DNA of 64,000 bases from Bradyrhizobium sp. OK095 (GCF_900109945.1 NZ_FOBX01000007.1:372001-436000), one strand, 5' to 3'; shown: positions 1 through 9,505, numbered from the stretch's first letter. The notes: generated by a model not told the origin, from the sequence alone. A program made the numbers and translations.

Positions 1-1466
1 AGCTTCATCTGATCCTGAACATAGAGCGCCTTCTGACTCTGCGTCAGATAATGGTTCGTGCCGGCCACCCCGCTGAACTCGGCCGTCGGCGCATACACCG
101 GGTTGACGAGATTGAGCCCAGTGGCGCCGCCAAACCCTTGATAGTCGTCAATTCCGTAATGCTTCAGGTCGAGCCCGACGAGGAACGTGTGCGCGACGGG
201 GCCTGTCGCCACCCGGTACTCGAATTGGGTGTCCACGTCGGCCTGCCCCGCCTTGTCGCGAACGAAGAAGTTTCCTCTGTTCAAAGTCACGTCGCCAGGC
301 GTGGTCGTGCCCAGCCCGAACAGAGTTGAATAGAGCACGTCCACGTGGGCGTAACGTGCGTTCTGGCGGATCGTCACGCTGTCCGAGAGGTTCTTTTCGA
401 ATTGATAGCCGATCATCTCCTGATCGCGCCGCAAGCGATCAACGCTGGGATCGCTCGCGAACAGGCTGGTGGAAATGCGTCCATAAGGAGCGTTCACGAC
501 CGTCCCGACATACGGCAGGAAATTTTGACCACGGGTGTCGGTGTGGGAGACCTGGGCATACAGCGTGAAGCGGGTGTCGCTATCGGGCATCCACGTGAAC
601 GACGGCGAAAGAAAATAGCTGTTGTCGTTGGTAAAATCGACCTGCGTTCCACCACCGTGAACCTGACCGACGAAGCGATAGAAGAGCTTCCCGTCGGACT
701 GGCTTAGTGTCGCCGGTCCACCAACGTCAAACTGGACATAGGAGTTGCCGAAGTTGTTGACCCCCGCCTCGATGAAGCGAATGGGTTCGCCGTAAGCGAG
801 CTTGCTGACCGCGTTCACGATGCCGCTGGGGCTTGAGCCGCCGTACAGAACTGCAGACGGTCCTCGCAGAACTTCAACGCGATCAAGGCTCCACGGCTGA
901 AGCTTCCAGGTCCCGAACGCAGTCGAGAACAGCTGCAGGCCATCCAGGAAAGTGCCGACGTCCTGAGACGGGAAGCCTCGGATCTGAAACCAATCCTGAC
1001 GCGTGTCGTTGCCGAACGTACCGGCGAAAACGCCGGGAGTGTAGCGCAAGGTCTCGTCGAATTTCGTGTTGACATTTTGATCGCGAATTTGTTCGGCCCC
1101 GATCACAGACAACGATTGCGGAGTTTCCATGATCGGCGTGTTTGTCTTGGTGCCTGTCAACGAGCGGTTCGCGACGTAGCCGGTGACGGGCCCATTCGCG
1201 CGTTCGCTGGTGCCCGAGGCTGCAGAGCGGTCGGCCGCTGGTGCAGGGGCCGCGGCTGAGTTTGCACGTGTCCTTGCGCGAGCCGCCGTTCTCAAACCGC
1301 GCGCCTGGCGTTGAGCGGCAACTGCGGGCCGCGCTTGTTGCTTGGATGCCTCGACCGTCACCGACGGCAGATTCTGCGCGCCGCTTTGCGTTGACGATTG
1401 TGCGAGCGATGCCTCGGGCATCAATACCAAAGCGGACGCGGTCGCCAGGACGGCTGACCGCAACAT
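1..1466 (-). CDS. TonB-dependent siderophore receptor, partial (C-terminus beyond left edge)
   Basis: The reverse strand reads open from an ATG at 1466 to the window edge, so only the N-terminal ~488 residues are present. The chosen start gives a clean signal peptide (MLRSAVLATASALVLMPEASLAQ region, cleavage after SLAQ). An Ala/Arg-rich linker follows, then a plug domain (TPIMETPQSLSVIGAEQIRD, RYTPGVFAGTFG, FQIRGFP, LRGPSAVLYGGSSPSGIVN) and the first beta-barrel strands (YFLSPSFTWMPDSDTRFTLYAQ). These are hallmarks of outer-membrane ferric-siderophore receptors of the FhuA/FpvA type, which import iron chelates using TonB-ExbBD energy. The ligand cannot be told from this part. An in-frame TTG at about 1493 is an alternative start. 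Three phased 12-bp repeats lie upstream at 1590-1620. Confidence 0.9.
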   Translation of the reverse strand, partial: MLRSAVLATASALVLMPEASLAQSSTQSGAQNLPSVTVEASKQQARPAVAAQRQARGLRTAARARTRANSAAAPAPAADRSAASGTSERANGPVTGYVANRSLTGTKTNTPIMETPQSLSVIGAEQIRDQNVNTKFDETLRYTPGVFAGTFGNDTRQDWFQIRGFPSQDVGTFLDGLQLFSTAFGTWKLQPWSLDRVEVLRGPSAVLYGGSSPSGIVNAVSKLAYGEPIRFIEAGVNNFGNSYVQFDVGGPATLSQSDGKLFYRFVGQVHGGGTQVDFTNDNSYFLSPSFTWMPDSDTRFTLYAQVSHTDTRGQNFLPYVGTVVNAPYGRISTSLFASDPSVDRLRRDQEMIGYQFEKNLSDSVTIRQNARYAHVDVLYSTLFGLGTTTPGDVTLNRGNFFVRDKAGQADVDTQFEYRVATGPVAHTFLVGLDLKHYGIDDYQGFGGATGLNLVNPVYAPTAEFSGVAGTNHYLTQSQKALYVQDQMK

Positions 1467-1589
1467 ACGAAGACTGTTCAACGCGCACCCCAAGATGTCT
1501 GTTTGCTTGCGTCATGCCGTCGTTCCCCCAACGGCATGCGTTTGCGGTGACGCTTAGGTGAGCGCGCGCGAATTCCCTAATTGAAAACT

Positions 1590-1620
1590 TCTTAGAGCAA
1601 CTCTTAGAAAGGCTCTTAGA
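1590..1620. promoter_or_regulatory. Three 12-bp-phased TCTTAGA repeats upstream of the TonB receptor
   Basis: The heptamer TCTTAGA occurs at 1590-1596, 1602-1608 and 1614-1620, exactly 12 bp apart, about 125-155 bp upstream of the receptor start and just past the end of the MarR gene. Regular spacing near one helical turn suggests a binding site for a multimeric regulator, plausibly iron-responsive. The regulator is inferred, not identified. Confidence 0.45.
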
Positions 1621-1653
1621 AGCGATCCAACATTTGCGGAGATTGCTGCGAGA

Positions 1654-2169
1654 TCAGCGCGGAGTCTTCTCGGCTTCGAGCAACTTCTCGGCCGTCGCCG
1701 TGAGGCGATCGATCTGCGCCAGGAGGGTCTGGAACTCGTCCTTGCTCAACTGCTCCAGCAATTGGCGATTGCGGTCCTGCGCGCCTTCGACGATGGCATC
1801 ATGCGCCGCGAGCCCTGCCGCGGTCAGCGAGACCAGCACCTCGCGGCTGTCCTTCGGGTTCGCCGATTTCGCGATCAGCTTGCGCGAGACGAGTTCGGCG
1901 AGCGCGCGGCTGATCTGTCCCTTGTCCTGGCCGACGGCTTCGGCGAGCCGCGCCACGCTCATCGGCGCGCGGCGGCCGAGCGAAGCGACGAGGCCGAACT
2001 CAACCGAGGACAATCCGGCAAGCCGCTTGTAGCGCAGGATGGCGCCGCGCTTGAGCAAATTGGCCAGCACCATCAACCGCGACGACAGCATCACGGTGAT
2101 CGGCGCCGGCGAGTGGCTTTCGTCCGCATCGGGCGACGCGTGCCCATCCCTGCTCGATGTCTGGCTCAT
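1654..2169 (-). CDS. MarR family transcriptional regulator
   Basis: A 171-residue protein with a winged helix-turn-helix in the middle: LSSVEFGLVASLG, then the recognition region MSVARLAEAVGQDKGQISRALAELVSRKLIAKSANPKDSREVLVSLT, followed by C-terminal dimerisation helices. The charged, Ser/Asp-rich N-terminal ~20 residues are probably disordered. MarR proteins are usually dimeric repressors released by small aromatic ligands. It is divergent from the Rieske oxygenase and MFS genes, so it probably controls them. A perfect TGACA-T-TGTCA palindrome in the shared gap is a candidate operator. Confidence 0.9.
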   Translation of the reverse strand: MSQTSSRDGHASPDADESHSPAPITVMLSSRLMVLANLLKRGAILRYKRLAGLSSVEFGLVASLGRRAPMSVARLAEAVGQDKGQISRALAELVSRKLIAKSANPKDSREVLVSLTAAGLAAHDAIVEGAQDRNRQLLEQLSKDEFQTLLAQIDRLTATAEKLLEAEKTPR

Positions 2170-2278
2170 GATCCACCTCTGCCAAGAAAGCCGGGGCGTG
2201 CCAAGTGCTGGTCGTGTCTTGGTAGCGCAACCTCCCCAGCCTCATCGAAATGCGAAAAAGAGGCACTCGGAAGATCGT

Positions 2279-2289
2279 TGACATTGTCA
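2279..2289. promoter_or_regulatory. Candidate MarR operator and -35 region between the divergent genes
   Basis: The perfect palindrome TGACA-T-TGTCA overlaps a TTGACA hexamer (2278-2283) about 80 bp upstream of the oxygenase start. Its position between the MarR gene and its presumed target fits an operator that blocks the -35 element. No convincing -10 at the ideal distance was found, so the promoter assignment is weak. Confidence 0.35.
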
Positions 2290-2362
2290 TTGAATTATTT
2301 TTCACTGGGACACCGCATCAAGAAGCGACCCGGCCACCAAGGCCCGCGGCGGGAGGAACAAC

Positions 2363-3553
2363 ATGACGATGACCCAGCGGGATCGCGATCTCGGCACCGG
2401 CTATGCGATGAAGCCGGCACACACGCGCAGCGAGCTCACCTCGGTCGTCCGGGGAACGCCGATGGGAGAACTGCTTCGCCGCTACTGGCATCCGGTCGGG
2501 CTTGTCAGCGATGCCACCGACACGCCGAAAAAGGTGCGTGCGCTGGGCGAAGATCTGATCCTGTTCCGTGACAAGCACGACCGCGTCGGCCTCCTGCACG
2601 CCCGCTGCTGCCATCGCGGCACCACGCTCTATTACGGCAAGGTCGAGGAAGACGGCATCCGCTGCTGCTATCACGGCTGGAAGTTCGACGCCGAGGGCCA
2701 GTGCCTCGAGCAGCCTTGCGAGCCCGACGGCGGTCAGTTCAAGGACAAGGTGCGCCAGCCTTGGTACCCGGTCGAGGAGCGCTACGGGTTGATCTTTGCC
2801 TATATGGGCCCGGCCGAGAAACGCCCGGTGCTGCCGGCTTACGAATGCCTGGACAACATGGACGACGGTGAGTTCGTCGAGGCCGACGATTCCTCGATCG
2901 GTGGCGGCGGACCAGCCATCATCCCCTGCAACTGGCTCCAGCATTTCGAGAATGTGGTCGATCCCTATCACGTGCCGGTGCTGCACGGCTCGTTCTCAGG
3001 CCCGCAATTTACCAACATGATGGCCTCGATGCCGGAGGTGACGTTCGACAAGACGCCGCGCGGCATCGCCGTGCGTTCGATCCGCAAGCAGGATGACGGC
3101 CGTGTGTTTTATCGCGTCACTGAAGCCGCCCTCCCCACCTTGCGCGTGGTGCCGAACCCGCGCGTGGCGCAATTTGCCCGCGTCGAGTCGATCGGCTGGA
3201 CGCTGCCGATCGACGACACCTCGTTCCGCATCTACGTCGCCGGCCGCGTGAAAAACTCCGGCGACATCGGCCGCATGCGCTCAAAATTCAACGGAAAATT
3301 CTGGTGGGACATGACGGAGCAAGAGCACCAGCAATTCCCCGGCGACTACGAGGCTCAGGTCGGCCAGGGCGAGGTGACTATTCATTCCGAGGAGCATTTC
3401 GGCCAGAGCGACCGCGGCATCCTGATGATCCGGCGCATGCTGAGCGAGCAGCTGGACGCAATGGCCGCAGATCGCGACCCGGTCGGCGTGTCGTTCGACG
3501 CGAGTGCTGCGCCGGTCGAATTCGAAGCGGGGAATTACATCCGCGACGCATGA
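2363..3553 (+). CDS. Rieske [2Fe-2S] aromatic ring-hydroxylating oxygenase, large subunit
   Basis: A 396-residue protein with an N-terminal Rieske domain: cluster ligands C82-x-H84 and C101-x2-H104 (ARCCHRG ... CCYHGWKFD). The C-terminal catalytic domain holds the mononuclear iron site in NWLQHFENVVDPYHVPVLHG: H203 and H208, with the bridging D200. The overall type is the phthalate-dioxygenase/carnitine-oxygenase-like family of single-component oxygenases. These need an external reductase, and none is encoded nearby. The substrate is unknown, probably an aromatic acid or related compound. A MarR gene is divergent and an MFS permease follows 62 bp downstream, which together look like a catabolic unit. 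Confidence 0.88.
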   Translation: MTMTQRDRDLGTGYAMKPAHTRSELTSVVRGTPMGELLRRYWHPVGLVSDATDTPKKVRALGEDLILFRDKHDRVGLLHARCCHRGTTLYYGKVEEDGIRCCYHGWKFDAEGQCLEQPCEPDGGQFKDKVRQPWYPVEERYGLIFAYMGPAEKRPVLPAYECLDNMDDGEFVEADDSSIGGGGPAIIPCNWLQHFENVVDPYHVPVLHGSFSGPQFTNMMASMPEVTFDKTPRGIAVRSIRKQDDGRVFYRVTEAALPTLRVVPNPRVAQFARVESIGWTLPIDDTSFRIYVAGRVKNSGDIGRMRSKFNGKFWWDMTEQEHQQFPGDYEAQVGQGEVTIHSEEHFGQSDRGILMIRRMLSEQLDAMAADRDPVGVSFDASAAPVEFEAGNYIRDA

Positions 3554-3615
3554 TGCAACCAGCTCCAATCAGGGCTGGACCGACAACGATAACAAAGACA
3601 AATTGGGGGGATGCG

Positions 3616-4908
3616 ATGGTCGATGTGACGTCACAGATGTCGGTGCAAACGACTGCTGCGGCCACGCCGTCGCCACGGCGCTATTACGTGCTGGGCCTGC
3701 TCACCATCATCTACGCGCTGAACTTCCTCGACCGCACGATCTTCAACGTCCTGATCGAGCCGATCAAGAAGGAGTTTGCCCTCAGCGACACCATGATGGG
3801 CCTGCTGGCGGGCTTCGGCTTCGCCCTGTTCTATTCCCTGCTCGGCATTCCCATCGCGCGCGTCGCCGACCGGCTCAACAGGCGCAACATCGTCGCCGCC
3901 GCCTTTGCGTTCTGGAGCGCGATGACGGCGCTGTGCGGCGCGGCTTCGAGCGTGACCTCGCTGGCACTGGCGCGCATCGGCGTCGGCATCGGCGAATCCG
4001 CGGGCTCGCCGGCCTCGCAGTCGATCGTTGCCGATCTCTTCGCCAAGAACGAGCGCCCGCGCGCCCTCGGCATCTACGCCATCGGCACCTATCTCGGCGT
4101 CTTCCTCGGCTATTTCATCGGCGGCTATGTCAACCAGCACTATGGCTGGCGGATGGCCTTCTTCGTCGCGGGCCTGCCGGGCATGCTGCTCGCTCTGGTC
4201 CTGTGGCTAACGATCTCCGAGCCGAAGCGCGGCGCGATGCAGGAGAGCTTTGTGCCCGAACCGCTCGGCCCGACGCTGCGCTTCCTGGCGTCGCAGCAGA
4301 GCTTCATCATCGTCCTGATCGGCTTCTGCCTGACCACCTACACCAATTACGCGACCGCGGCCTGGATCCCCCCGTTCCTCGCGCGCGTGCACCATCTGTC
4401 GAGCGCCGAGATCGGCACCTATGCCGGCACCTTCAAGGGGCTCGCCGGCATGGCCGGCACCCTGCTCGGCGGCATCGTGGTGGCGCAGATCAGCCGTCGC
4501 GACGACCGCTGGAAGCTGTGGGCGCCTGCGATCACTTCAGGCCTTGCCGGCCCCGTGTTCGCGCTGTGCATGCTGACCCAGGACTTCAAGATGATGGTGG
4601 CCATGCTGGCGCTGACCTCGTTCCTGGTCGGCTTTCATCTCGGCCCAATCTTTGCGATCGCGCAGACGGTGGCCAAGCCCAGCATGCGGGCGCTGGCCTC
4701 CGCCCTGATCGCGCTCACCGCCACCTGCTTCGGCCAGGGCGTCGGCCCGCTTGCCGTGGGTGTGGTCAATGACGCCCTGATGGGCAGCTATGGCGCTGAT
4801 GCCGTGCGCTATTCCCTGCTCTCGGCGGCGGTCACGACCACGCTCGGCGCCCTGCTGTTCGTCTGGGCAGCGCGGACCATCCGGGACGATATCGGCCGGG
4901 CGGCTTGA
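3616..4908 (+). CDS. MFS transporter
   Basis: A 430-residue, 12-helix permease. The ATG at 3616 starts just before the conserved N-terminus (YYVLGLLTIIYALNFLDRTIFNVL). The MFS loop 2-3 signature appears as GIPIARVADRLNRRNIV, and helix 5 carries GYFIGGYVNQHYGWRMAFFVAG. It resembles the spinster/hexuronate-type anion:cation symporter branch, with the LDRTI motif in helix 1. It probably imports or exports the substrate of the preceding Rieske oxygenase. Reading frames upstream of 3616 overlap the oxygenase and lack family similarity, so they were not included. Confidence 0.9.
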   Translation: MVDVTSQMSVQTTAAATPSPRRYYVLGLLTIIYALNFLDRTIFNVLIEPIKKEFALSDTMMGLLAGFGFALFYSLLGIPIARVADRLNRRNIVAAAFAFWSAMTALCGAASSVTSLALARIGVGIGESAGSPASQSIVADLFAKNERPRALGIYAIGTYLGVFLGYFIGGYVNQHYGWRMAFFVAGLPGMLLALVLWLTISEPKRGAMQESFVPEPLGPTLRFLASQQSFIIVLIGFCLTTYTNYATAAWIPPFLARVHHLSSAEIGTYAGTFKGLAGMAGTLLGGIVVAQISRRDDRWKLWAPAITSGLAGPVFALCMLTQDFKMMVAMLALTSFLVGFHLGPIFAIAQTVAKPSMRALASALIALTATCFGQGVGPLAVGVVNDALMGSYGADAVRYSLLSAAVTTTLGALLFVWAARTIRDDIGRAA

Positions 4909-5048
4909 GCCCGTCCTGCGCGGCAAGCCCCGGGAAACCAACCGGGCGTAAAGATGAAACCATTTTGCGGAACCCGCGAAACCATCCGGAAACAGATGGT
5001 CCTTAAGAAGGAGCCATAGACGGCGGCAAAGCCCGTCGGGAGGCTCAA

Positions 5049-5252
5049 ATGAACCACTCAATTCATTCCGCTGATCGTGGTACCCACATGAAGATCGTGG
5101 TGGTGGCGCTGGTGGCCGGTATTGCAGTGGCCGCCTTCGGGATTGCAGCCCGCACCAACGCCGATTACAGCCAGACCGCCCAGTCGACCCACGTCATCAA
5201 GGCCGGCAAGCCGGTGGTGGTGACCAGCGCGGGCACGTCGGAGATTCGCTGA
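5049..5252 (+). CDS. Small exported or membrane-anchored hypothetical protein
   Basis: A 67-residue protein. The ATG at 5049 follows a good ribosome-binding site (GGGAGG, 5039-5044). An internal ATG at 5088 would begin directly at the hydrophobic segment MKIVVVALVAGIAVAAFGIAA, a signal peptide or single membrane helix. The mature tail (~40 residues) is Ser/Thr-rich without recognisable motifs. A strong terminator follows, so the gene is a monocistronic unit. The function is unknown. Confidence 0.6.
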   Translation: MNHSIHSADRGTHMKIVVVALVAGIAVAAFGIAARTNADYSQTAQSTHVIKAGKPVVVTSAGTSEIR

Positions 5253-5277
5253 TACGCCCTGTTTCAGGTTGACCAGA

Positions 5278-5300
5278 GGCCGCCGCCAGGCGGCCTTTTT
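5278..5300 (+). terminator. Rho-independent terminator of the small exported protein gene
   Basis: Perfect stem GGCCGCC / GGCGGCC (5278-5284 / 5289-5295), loop GCCA, then TTTTT. Confidence 0.9.
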
Positions 5301-5412
5301 CGTTTTCCAAAGCAATGCTTAGCCGAGATGCGCAGGCAAAGCGCAACGTCCTTGACTTCACCCAGCCCCGCCTTTAAGTCCCCCCTCGTTCCGCGCGCTT
5401 TCAGCGAACCAC

Positions 5413-5489
<77 letters not shown>

Positions 5490-5699
5490 TTCATGGCGTA
5501 ATTTCAATTACTTAAAGCCGGTTTGACACGTCGTTTCTGGCGCTCTGCCGCCAATTCCTTCGAGGCTGCGGACTTTTTGGCTCCGTCGACCGCGAATCCA
5601 GGTTCGGAAATATCCTCGCCCCTTGCCCAGGCACCGCGGCGCGACCTTGCGGACCCATGTGCGCCGGAAGACAGGTGCGGACGGCCCTTTCTGCGCCCT

Positions 5700-7568
5700 T
5701 TAGCGCTCGTATAACCTCGGCGTTCCACCAAGGACCTTGTCAATAACGGCCGCCACAAGGAGGATCGATGCAGTCTCCCTGATATGGACGTTATCGCTGT
5801 AGGCCAGATCGCTCGCCGCCGGCCCGGTCCGCGTCAAGCATCCGCGCGTGTCGCACAGAACATCCCATGCAGAGATGAACTCCGCACCGAGTGGTTCGAG
5901 CTTCTGCCGCATGACGGCATCTTGCCAATTCGAGAGAAGGCCGCCACTTGACCGTTCCGGAATGAGTTCCTGGCGCCGCAAGTAGTACCAAAGCACCTCG
6001 CTCGGCAGCCCGCGGCGCCAGACCGGCACACGCCCTAAAACAACGACACGCGCGTGCGTACGCTGTTTGAGCGCCACAACGAGATCGGCGACGCCGTCGA
6101 AATTGATCCCCCAATAGGCATGCAGGAGCACTATATCAGGAGCTAGCTTCGCTGCGATTTCGAGCACCCGGGCGTTGTTGTCTCGACAAGGCGAAGGTCC
6201 GTCGAGCGCAGGAATGCAGGAGTTGGCAGTGAACTGTGCTATGCCAAAGCCGCGCGTCTCCTGGGCGCTCCGCAGTCCCGGCAGAAGCGCCCCGGCCGTC
6301 GAGTCCCCCCACAGCAAGATTATCGGATGGTTCTTGCGCTCAACGCACGCCTCCGCGTACTCGGTTTTGCGGCCGAGATCCAAAAGGCATTCGTTGATGC
6401 GCCACCCGGTTGCATCGGTCGCAACGAAAGCTATCGCGCGCACTTCTGGTGGTAACCGTGCGTCGAAGCCGTTCCAGCGGATCACAACGACGCCGGCAGC
6501 AGCGACCACCGCCATGCACGCAGCCAACGTGCGGGCTTTGAGCGCAGGACTGTTTCCACGCCGGATCGGAATTTCAACCAGCCGATAAGTGGCCCACGCC
6601 AGCAACATGCTCAGGCAGATGGTCAGCCCTCGTTCGATATCTGTCAGCCGACTGGACTTCACCATTGCGAAGAAGACGAGCAGCGGCCAATGCCAGAGGT
6701 AGTACGGATAACTGATCAGACCGATCCGCACCATCGGACGACTCGCAAGGATAAAGCGGTTACCCCACGCACCAGGCGCTGACAGCAAGAGCACGCTGCC
6801 GGCGGCCGGCAGTGCGGCCCTCCATCCGGGAAAAGCAACGGTGCTATCGAACGTCCCGGCCGCGAATGCGATCAACAATGCACCCGCCAAAGCCCGAGGA
6901 TCGTGCCACCGCCCGTCACTCGTCTCGCGCCACCCGATGGCAAGCGCGGCACCGGCCAGCAGTTCGAAAGCGCGGGTGAAGGGAAGATAAAAGGTCAGGA
7001 CTGGATATGAACCGACCAGCGACAGGTTCAGGAGAAACAAAGCCAGACCAAGAACCAGGGACACACGAAACAGACTTGCACCGAGCCGCGCAGAGATCGT
7101 CAGGATCAGCGGCCAAAGGACATAAAACTGCTCCTCGATTCCCAGCGACCACAAATGCAGAAGTGGCTTCTTTGCCGATTCCACATCGAAGTAGCCGGAT
7201 TGCAGCATCAGGGCGATGTTTGCCGAGAACGCCGCGCTCGCAAAGGTGTCGATGCCCAACTGCCGATAGGCATCCGGGAGCATCCACCTGTAACCAGCGG
7301 CCATGGTCGCGCAAAGGACCAGCAGCAGGGCCGGGAAAATCCTTCGCGCGCGCCGCGCATAGAACTCGAGCAGATCGAAGCGGCCGCCGCCGACGTCCCG
7401 GGCGATGATGCCGGTGATCAGATATCCCGAGATCACAAAGAAAATGTCGACCCCGATGAAGCCGCCGGGAAGCTGCTCAGGAAAGGCGTGATACAGAACG
7501 ACTAGAGAAACCGCGATAGCTCGAAGACCATCAACGTGCGGTCGGTACGCGCTGTCCTGATTGCCCAT
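5700..7568 (-). CDS. Acyltransferase 3 (OafA/YrhL-like) with C-terminal SGNH domain
   Basis: A 622-residue protein with about ten N-terminal membrane helices. They carry the acyltransferase-3 motifs YRPHVDGLRAIAVSLVVLYHAF, GGFIGVDIFFVISGYLIT, FYARRARRIFPAL and HLWSLGIEEQFYVLWP. The C-terminal ~220 residues form an extracytoplasmic SGNH hydrolase-like domain with the nucleophile block ILLWGDSTAGALLPGL and a C-terminal D-x2-H (YSDNVHIRE). Such proteins O-acetylate surface polysaccharides, LPS or peptidoglycan by moving an acyl group across the membrane. The gene stands alone beside tRNA-Asp, so the acceptor glycan is unknown. The exopolysaccharide locus 42 kb away is one possible partner. Confidence 0.9.
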   Translation of the reverse strand: MGNQDSAYRPHVDGLRAIAVSLVVLYHAFPEQLPGGFIGVDIFFVISGYLITGIIARDVGGGRFDLLEFYARRARRIFPALLLVLCATMAAGYRWMLPDAYRQLGIDTFASAAFSANIALMLQSGYFDVESAKKPLLHLWSLGIEEQFYVLWPLILTISARLGASLFRVSLVLGLALFLLNLSLVGSYPVLTFYLPFTRAFELLAGAALAIGWRETSDGRWHDPRALAGALLIAFAAGTFDSTVAFPGWRAALPAAGSVLLLSAPGAWGNRFILASRPMVRIGLISYPYYLWHWPLLVFFAMVKSSRLTDIERGLTICLSMLLAWATYRLVEIPIRRGNSPALKARTLAACMAVVAAAGVVVIRWNGFDARLPPEVRAIAFVATDATGWRINECLLDLGRKTEYAEACVERKNHPIILLWGDSTAGALLPGLRSAQETRGFGIAQFTANSCIPALDGPSPCRDNNARVLEIAAKLAPDIVLLHAYWGINFDGVADLVVALKQRTHARVVVLGRVPVWRRGLPSEVLWYYLRRQELIPERSSGGLLSNWQDAVMRQKLEPLGAEFISAWDVLCDTRGCLTRTGPAASDLAYSDNVHIRETASILLVAAVIDKVLGGTPRLYER

Positions 7569-7851
7569 GCCTCAGCGCATAAATTGCGCCCCTTAGAAAC
7601 ATTTAGCAATAAATCGCAACCGACGCGTGTCTGCAACCTTCGGCGTGGAACAACCGGTCGGGACGGAGGGGTTTTCCCTTGTCCCGGGCGGTAAGATCCG
7701 ATCGGACAGCCGCATTGGGCAGGAAATGACGAAAATACCCCGGCCGAACGGCTGGCGTAGTCAGTCCGCTCCCGAATCGTCTAGGCCTGCCGGAACTTTG
7801 CCGTTTAGGAGGTGGCGGGGCCGCCCGGGCAAAGAATCGAGGAGGCCAGAC

Positions 7852-8151
7852 ATGGCGAAGAAGGCAGCCGCGCCCGCCACTATCACGCTCAAGCACCTCG
7901 CCGCCGACATCGCGGAGAGCCAGGACCTGTCGAAGAAGCGCGCCGAGGCCGTCCTGACCGACATGGTCGAGCTGATCACCAGGCACCTGAAGAAGGGCGA
8001 CCGCGTCCGCATCGTGGGCCTGGGCATCCTCCAGGTCCGCAAGCGCGCCGCCCGCACCGGCCGCAATCCCGCCACCGGCGAGGCCATCCACATCAAGGCC
8101 AGCAAGAAGGTCGCCTTCCGCCCGGTCAAGGAACTGAAAGAGGCGATCTGA
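7852..8151 (+). CDS. HU family DNA-binding protein
   Basis: A 99-residue protein with a strong ribosome-binding site (GAGGAGG, about 8 bp before the ATG). It has the bacterial histone-like fold: N-terminal helices (LKHLAADIAESQDLSKKRAEAVLTDMVELITRHLKKGDRVRIVGLGILQV) and the DNA-binding arm with the RTGRNPATGEAIHIKASKKVAFRP signature. The GRNP motif with its intercalating proline is intact. HU bends and compacts DNA without sequence specificity. The slightly extended Ala/Lys-rich N-terminus is mildly unusual. Frames upstream of the ATG do not belong to the gene. Confidence 0.93.
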   Translation: MAKKAAAPATITLKHLAADIAESQDLSKKRAEAVLTDMVELITRHLKKGDRVRIVGLGILQVRKRAARTGRNPATGEAIHIKASKKVAFRPVKELKEAI

Positions 8152-8254
8152 GGTGCCTATTCGTTAAGCCCGATCCGCGCCGGTCCGGTCGCATCAAAGC
8201 CCGCTTTTCTGATATACCGCCTGCTTCCCCAAAACCCCGGCGGTTTGACCAGAA

Positions 8255-9505
8255 ATGTCCTCCCTCAATTTCACGCACACCGTGACCGAGCGCTTCCTGC
8301 GCTACGTCACCATCGACACCCAGTCCGATCCGGCATCCCCGGCCTCGCCCTCGACCGAGAAGCAGAAAGACCTCGGCCGCGTGCTCGCCGCCGAGCTGAA
8401 GGCCATCGGCGTCGCGGACGCCCATCTCGACGATTACGGCTATGTCTACGGAACGATCCCGGCCACTACGACCAAGAAGGTGCCGGTGATCTGCTTCTGC
8501 TCGCACATGGACACCTCGCCCGACGTCACCGGCAAGGACGTCAAGCCGCAGATCGTGAAGGACTATCGCGGCGGCGATATCACGCTGCCGGGCGACACCA
8601 GCCAGGTGATCCGGTTCACTGAACATCCCGCGCTGAAGAACCAGATCGGCAACGACATCATCACCACCGACGGCACCACGCTGCTGGGCGCCGACAACAA
8701 GGCAGGCGTCGCCGAGATCATGGATGCCGCGTATTTCTTCATCAACAACCCCGATGTGAAGCACGGCACCATCAAGATCCTGTTCACGCCCGACGAGGAG
8801 ATCGGCCGCGGCGTCGACAATGTCGACATCAAGAAGCTCGGCGCCGAGTTCGGCTACACCATGGACGGCGAGAGCGCGGGCTGCATCGAGGACGAGACCT
8901 TCTCGGCCGACGGCGCCACCATCACCATCAACGGCGTCAGCGCCCATCCCGGCTACGCCAAGGGCAAGATGGAGCACGCCATCAAGATCGCAGCCGCCAT
9001 CGTCGAGCGGCTGCCGAAGGAAGGCTGCTCGCCGGAGACGACGTCAGGCAAGCAGGGCTTTCTGCATCCGATCGGCATCGACGGCGCGCTGGAGCAGGCG
9101 ACGCTCTCCTTCATCGTGCGCGACTTCACCGAGGACGGGCTGAAGGAGAAGGAGGACCTGCTCGAGGGCATCGTCAAGGACGTCATGAAGGACTATCCGC
9201 GCTCGACCTACACCTTCGAGGTGCGCGAGCAGTACCGCAACATGAAGCAGGTGATCGACCGCCACCCGCACATCCTCGAATACGCCATCGAAGCGATCCG
9301 CCGCGCAGGTCTCCGCCCGATGCGCACCGCGATCCGCGGCGGCACCGACGGCTCGCGCCTGTCCTTCATGGGCCTGCCCTGCCCCAACATCTTTGCCGGC
9401 GAGCACGCGTTCCATTCGCGGCTCGAATGGGTGAGCCGTCAGGACATGGAGAAGGCGGTACAGACCATCGTGCACCTTGCGATGATCTGGGAGGAGAAGG
9501 CGTAG
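8255..9505 (+). CDS. pepT: Peptidase T (tripeptide aminopeptidase)
   Basis: A 416-residue cytosolic M20B zinc aminopeptidase that removes N-terminal residues from tripeptides. Metal ligands and catalytic residues lie in the usual blocks: CSHMDTSPD (first zinc His and Asp), TTLLGADNKAGVAEIMDA (bridging Asp), FTPDEEIGRGVD (catalytic Glu pair), YTMDGESAG and the C-terminal GTDGSRLSFMGLPCPNIFAGEHAFHSRLEWVS (last His ligand). The length matches the family, and no neighbour is functionally linked. A terminator follows about 105 bp downstream. Confidence 0.93.
   Translation: MSSLNFTHTVTERFLRYVTIDTQSDPASPASPSTEKQKDLGRVLAAELKAIGVADAHLDDYGYVYGTIPATTTKKVPVICFCSHMDTSPDVTGKDVKPQIVKDYRGGDITLPGDTSQVIRFTEHPALKNQIGNDIITTDGTTLLGADNKAGVAEIMDAAYFFINNPDVKHGTIKILFTPDEEIGRGVDNVDIKKLGAEFGYTMDGESAGCIEDETFSADGATITINGVSAHPGYAKGKMEHAIKIAAAIVERLPKEGCSPETTSGKQGFLHPIGIDGALEQATLSFIVRDFTEDGLKEKEDLLEGIVKDVMKDYPRSTYTFEVREQYRNMKQVIDRHPHILEYAIEAIRRAGLRPMRTAIRGGTDGSRLSFMGLPCPNIFAGEHAFHSRLEWVSRQDMEKAVQTIVHLAMIWEEKA

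Noticed and set aside
883..1515. 210-codon minus-strand frame beginning MTQANRHLG at the left end
   Set aside because: It is frame-shifted relative to the TonB receptor; only the receptor frame gives a signal peptide and plug-domain motifs.
5504..5758. 84-codon minus-strand frame after tRNA-Asp
   Set aside because: Basic, low-complexity translation overlapping the end of the acyltransferase gene, with no start signal or recognisable motif.
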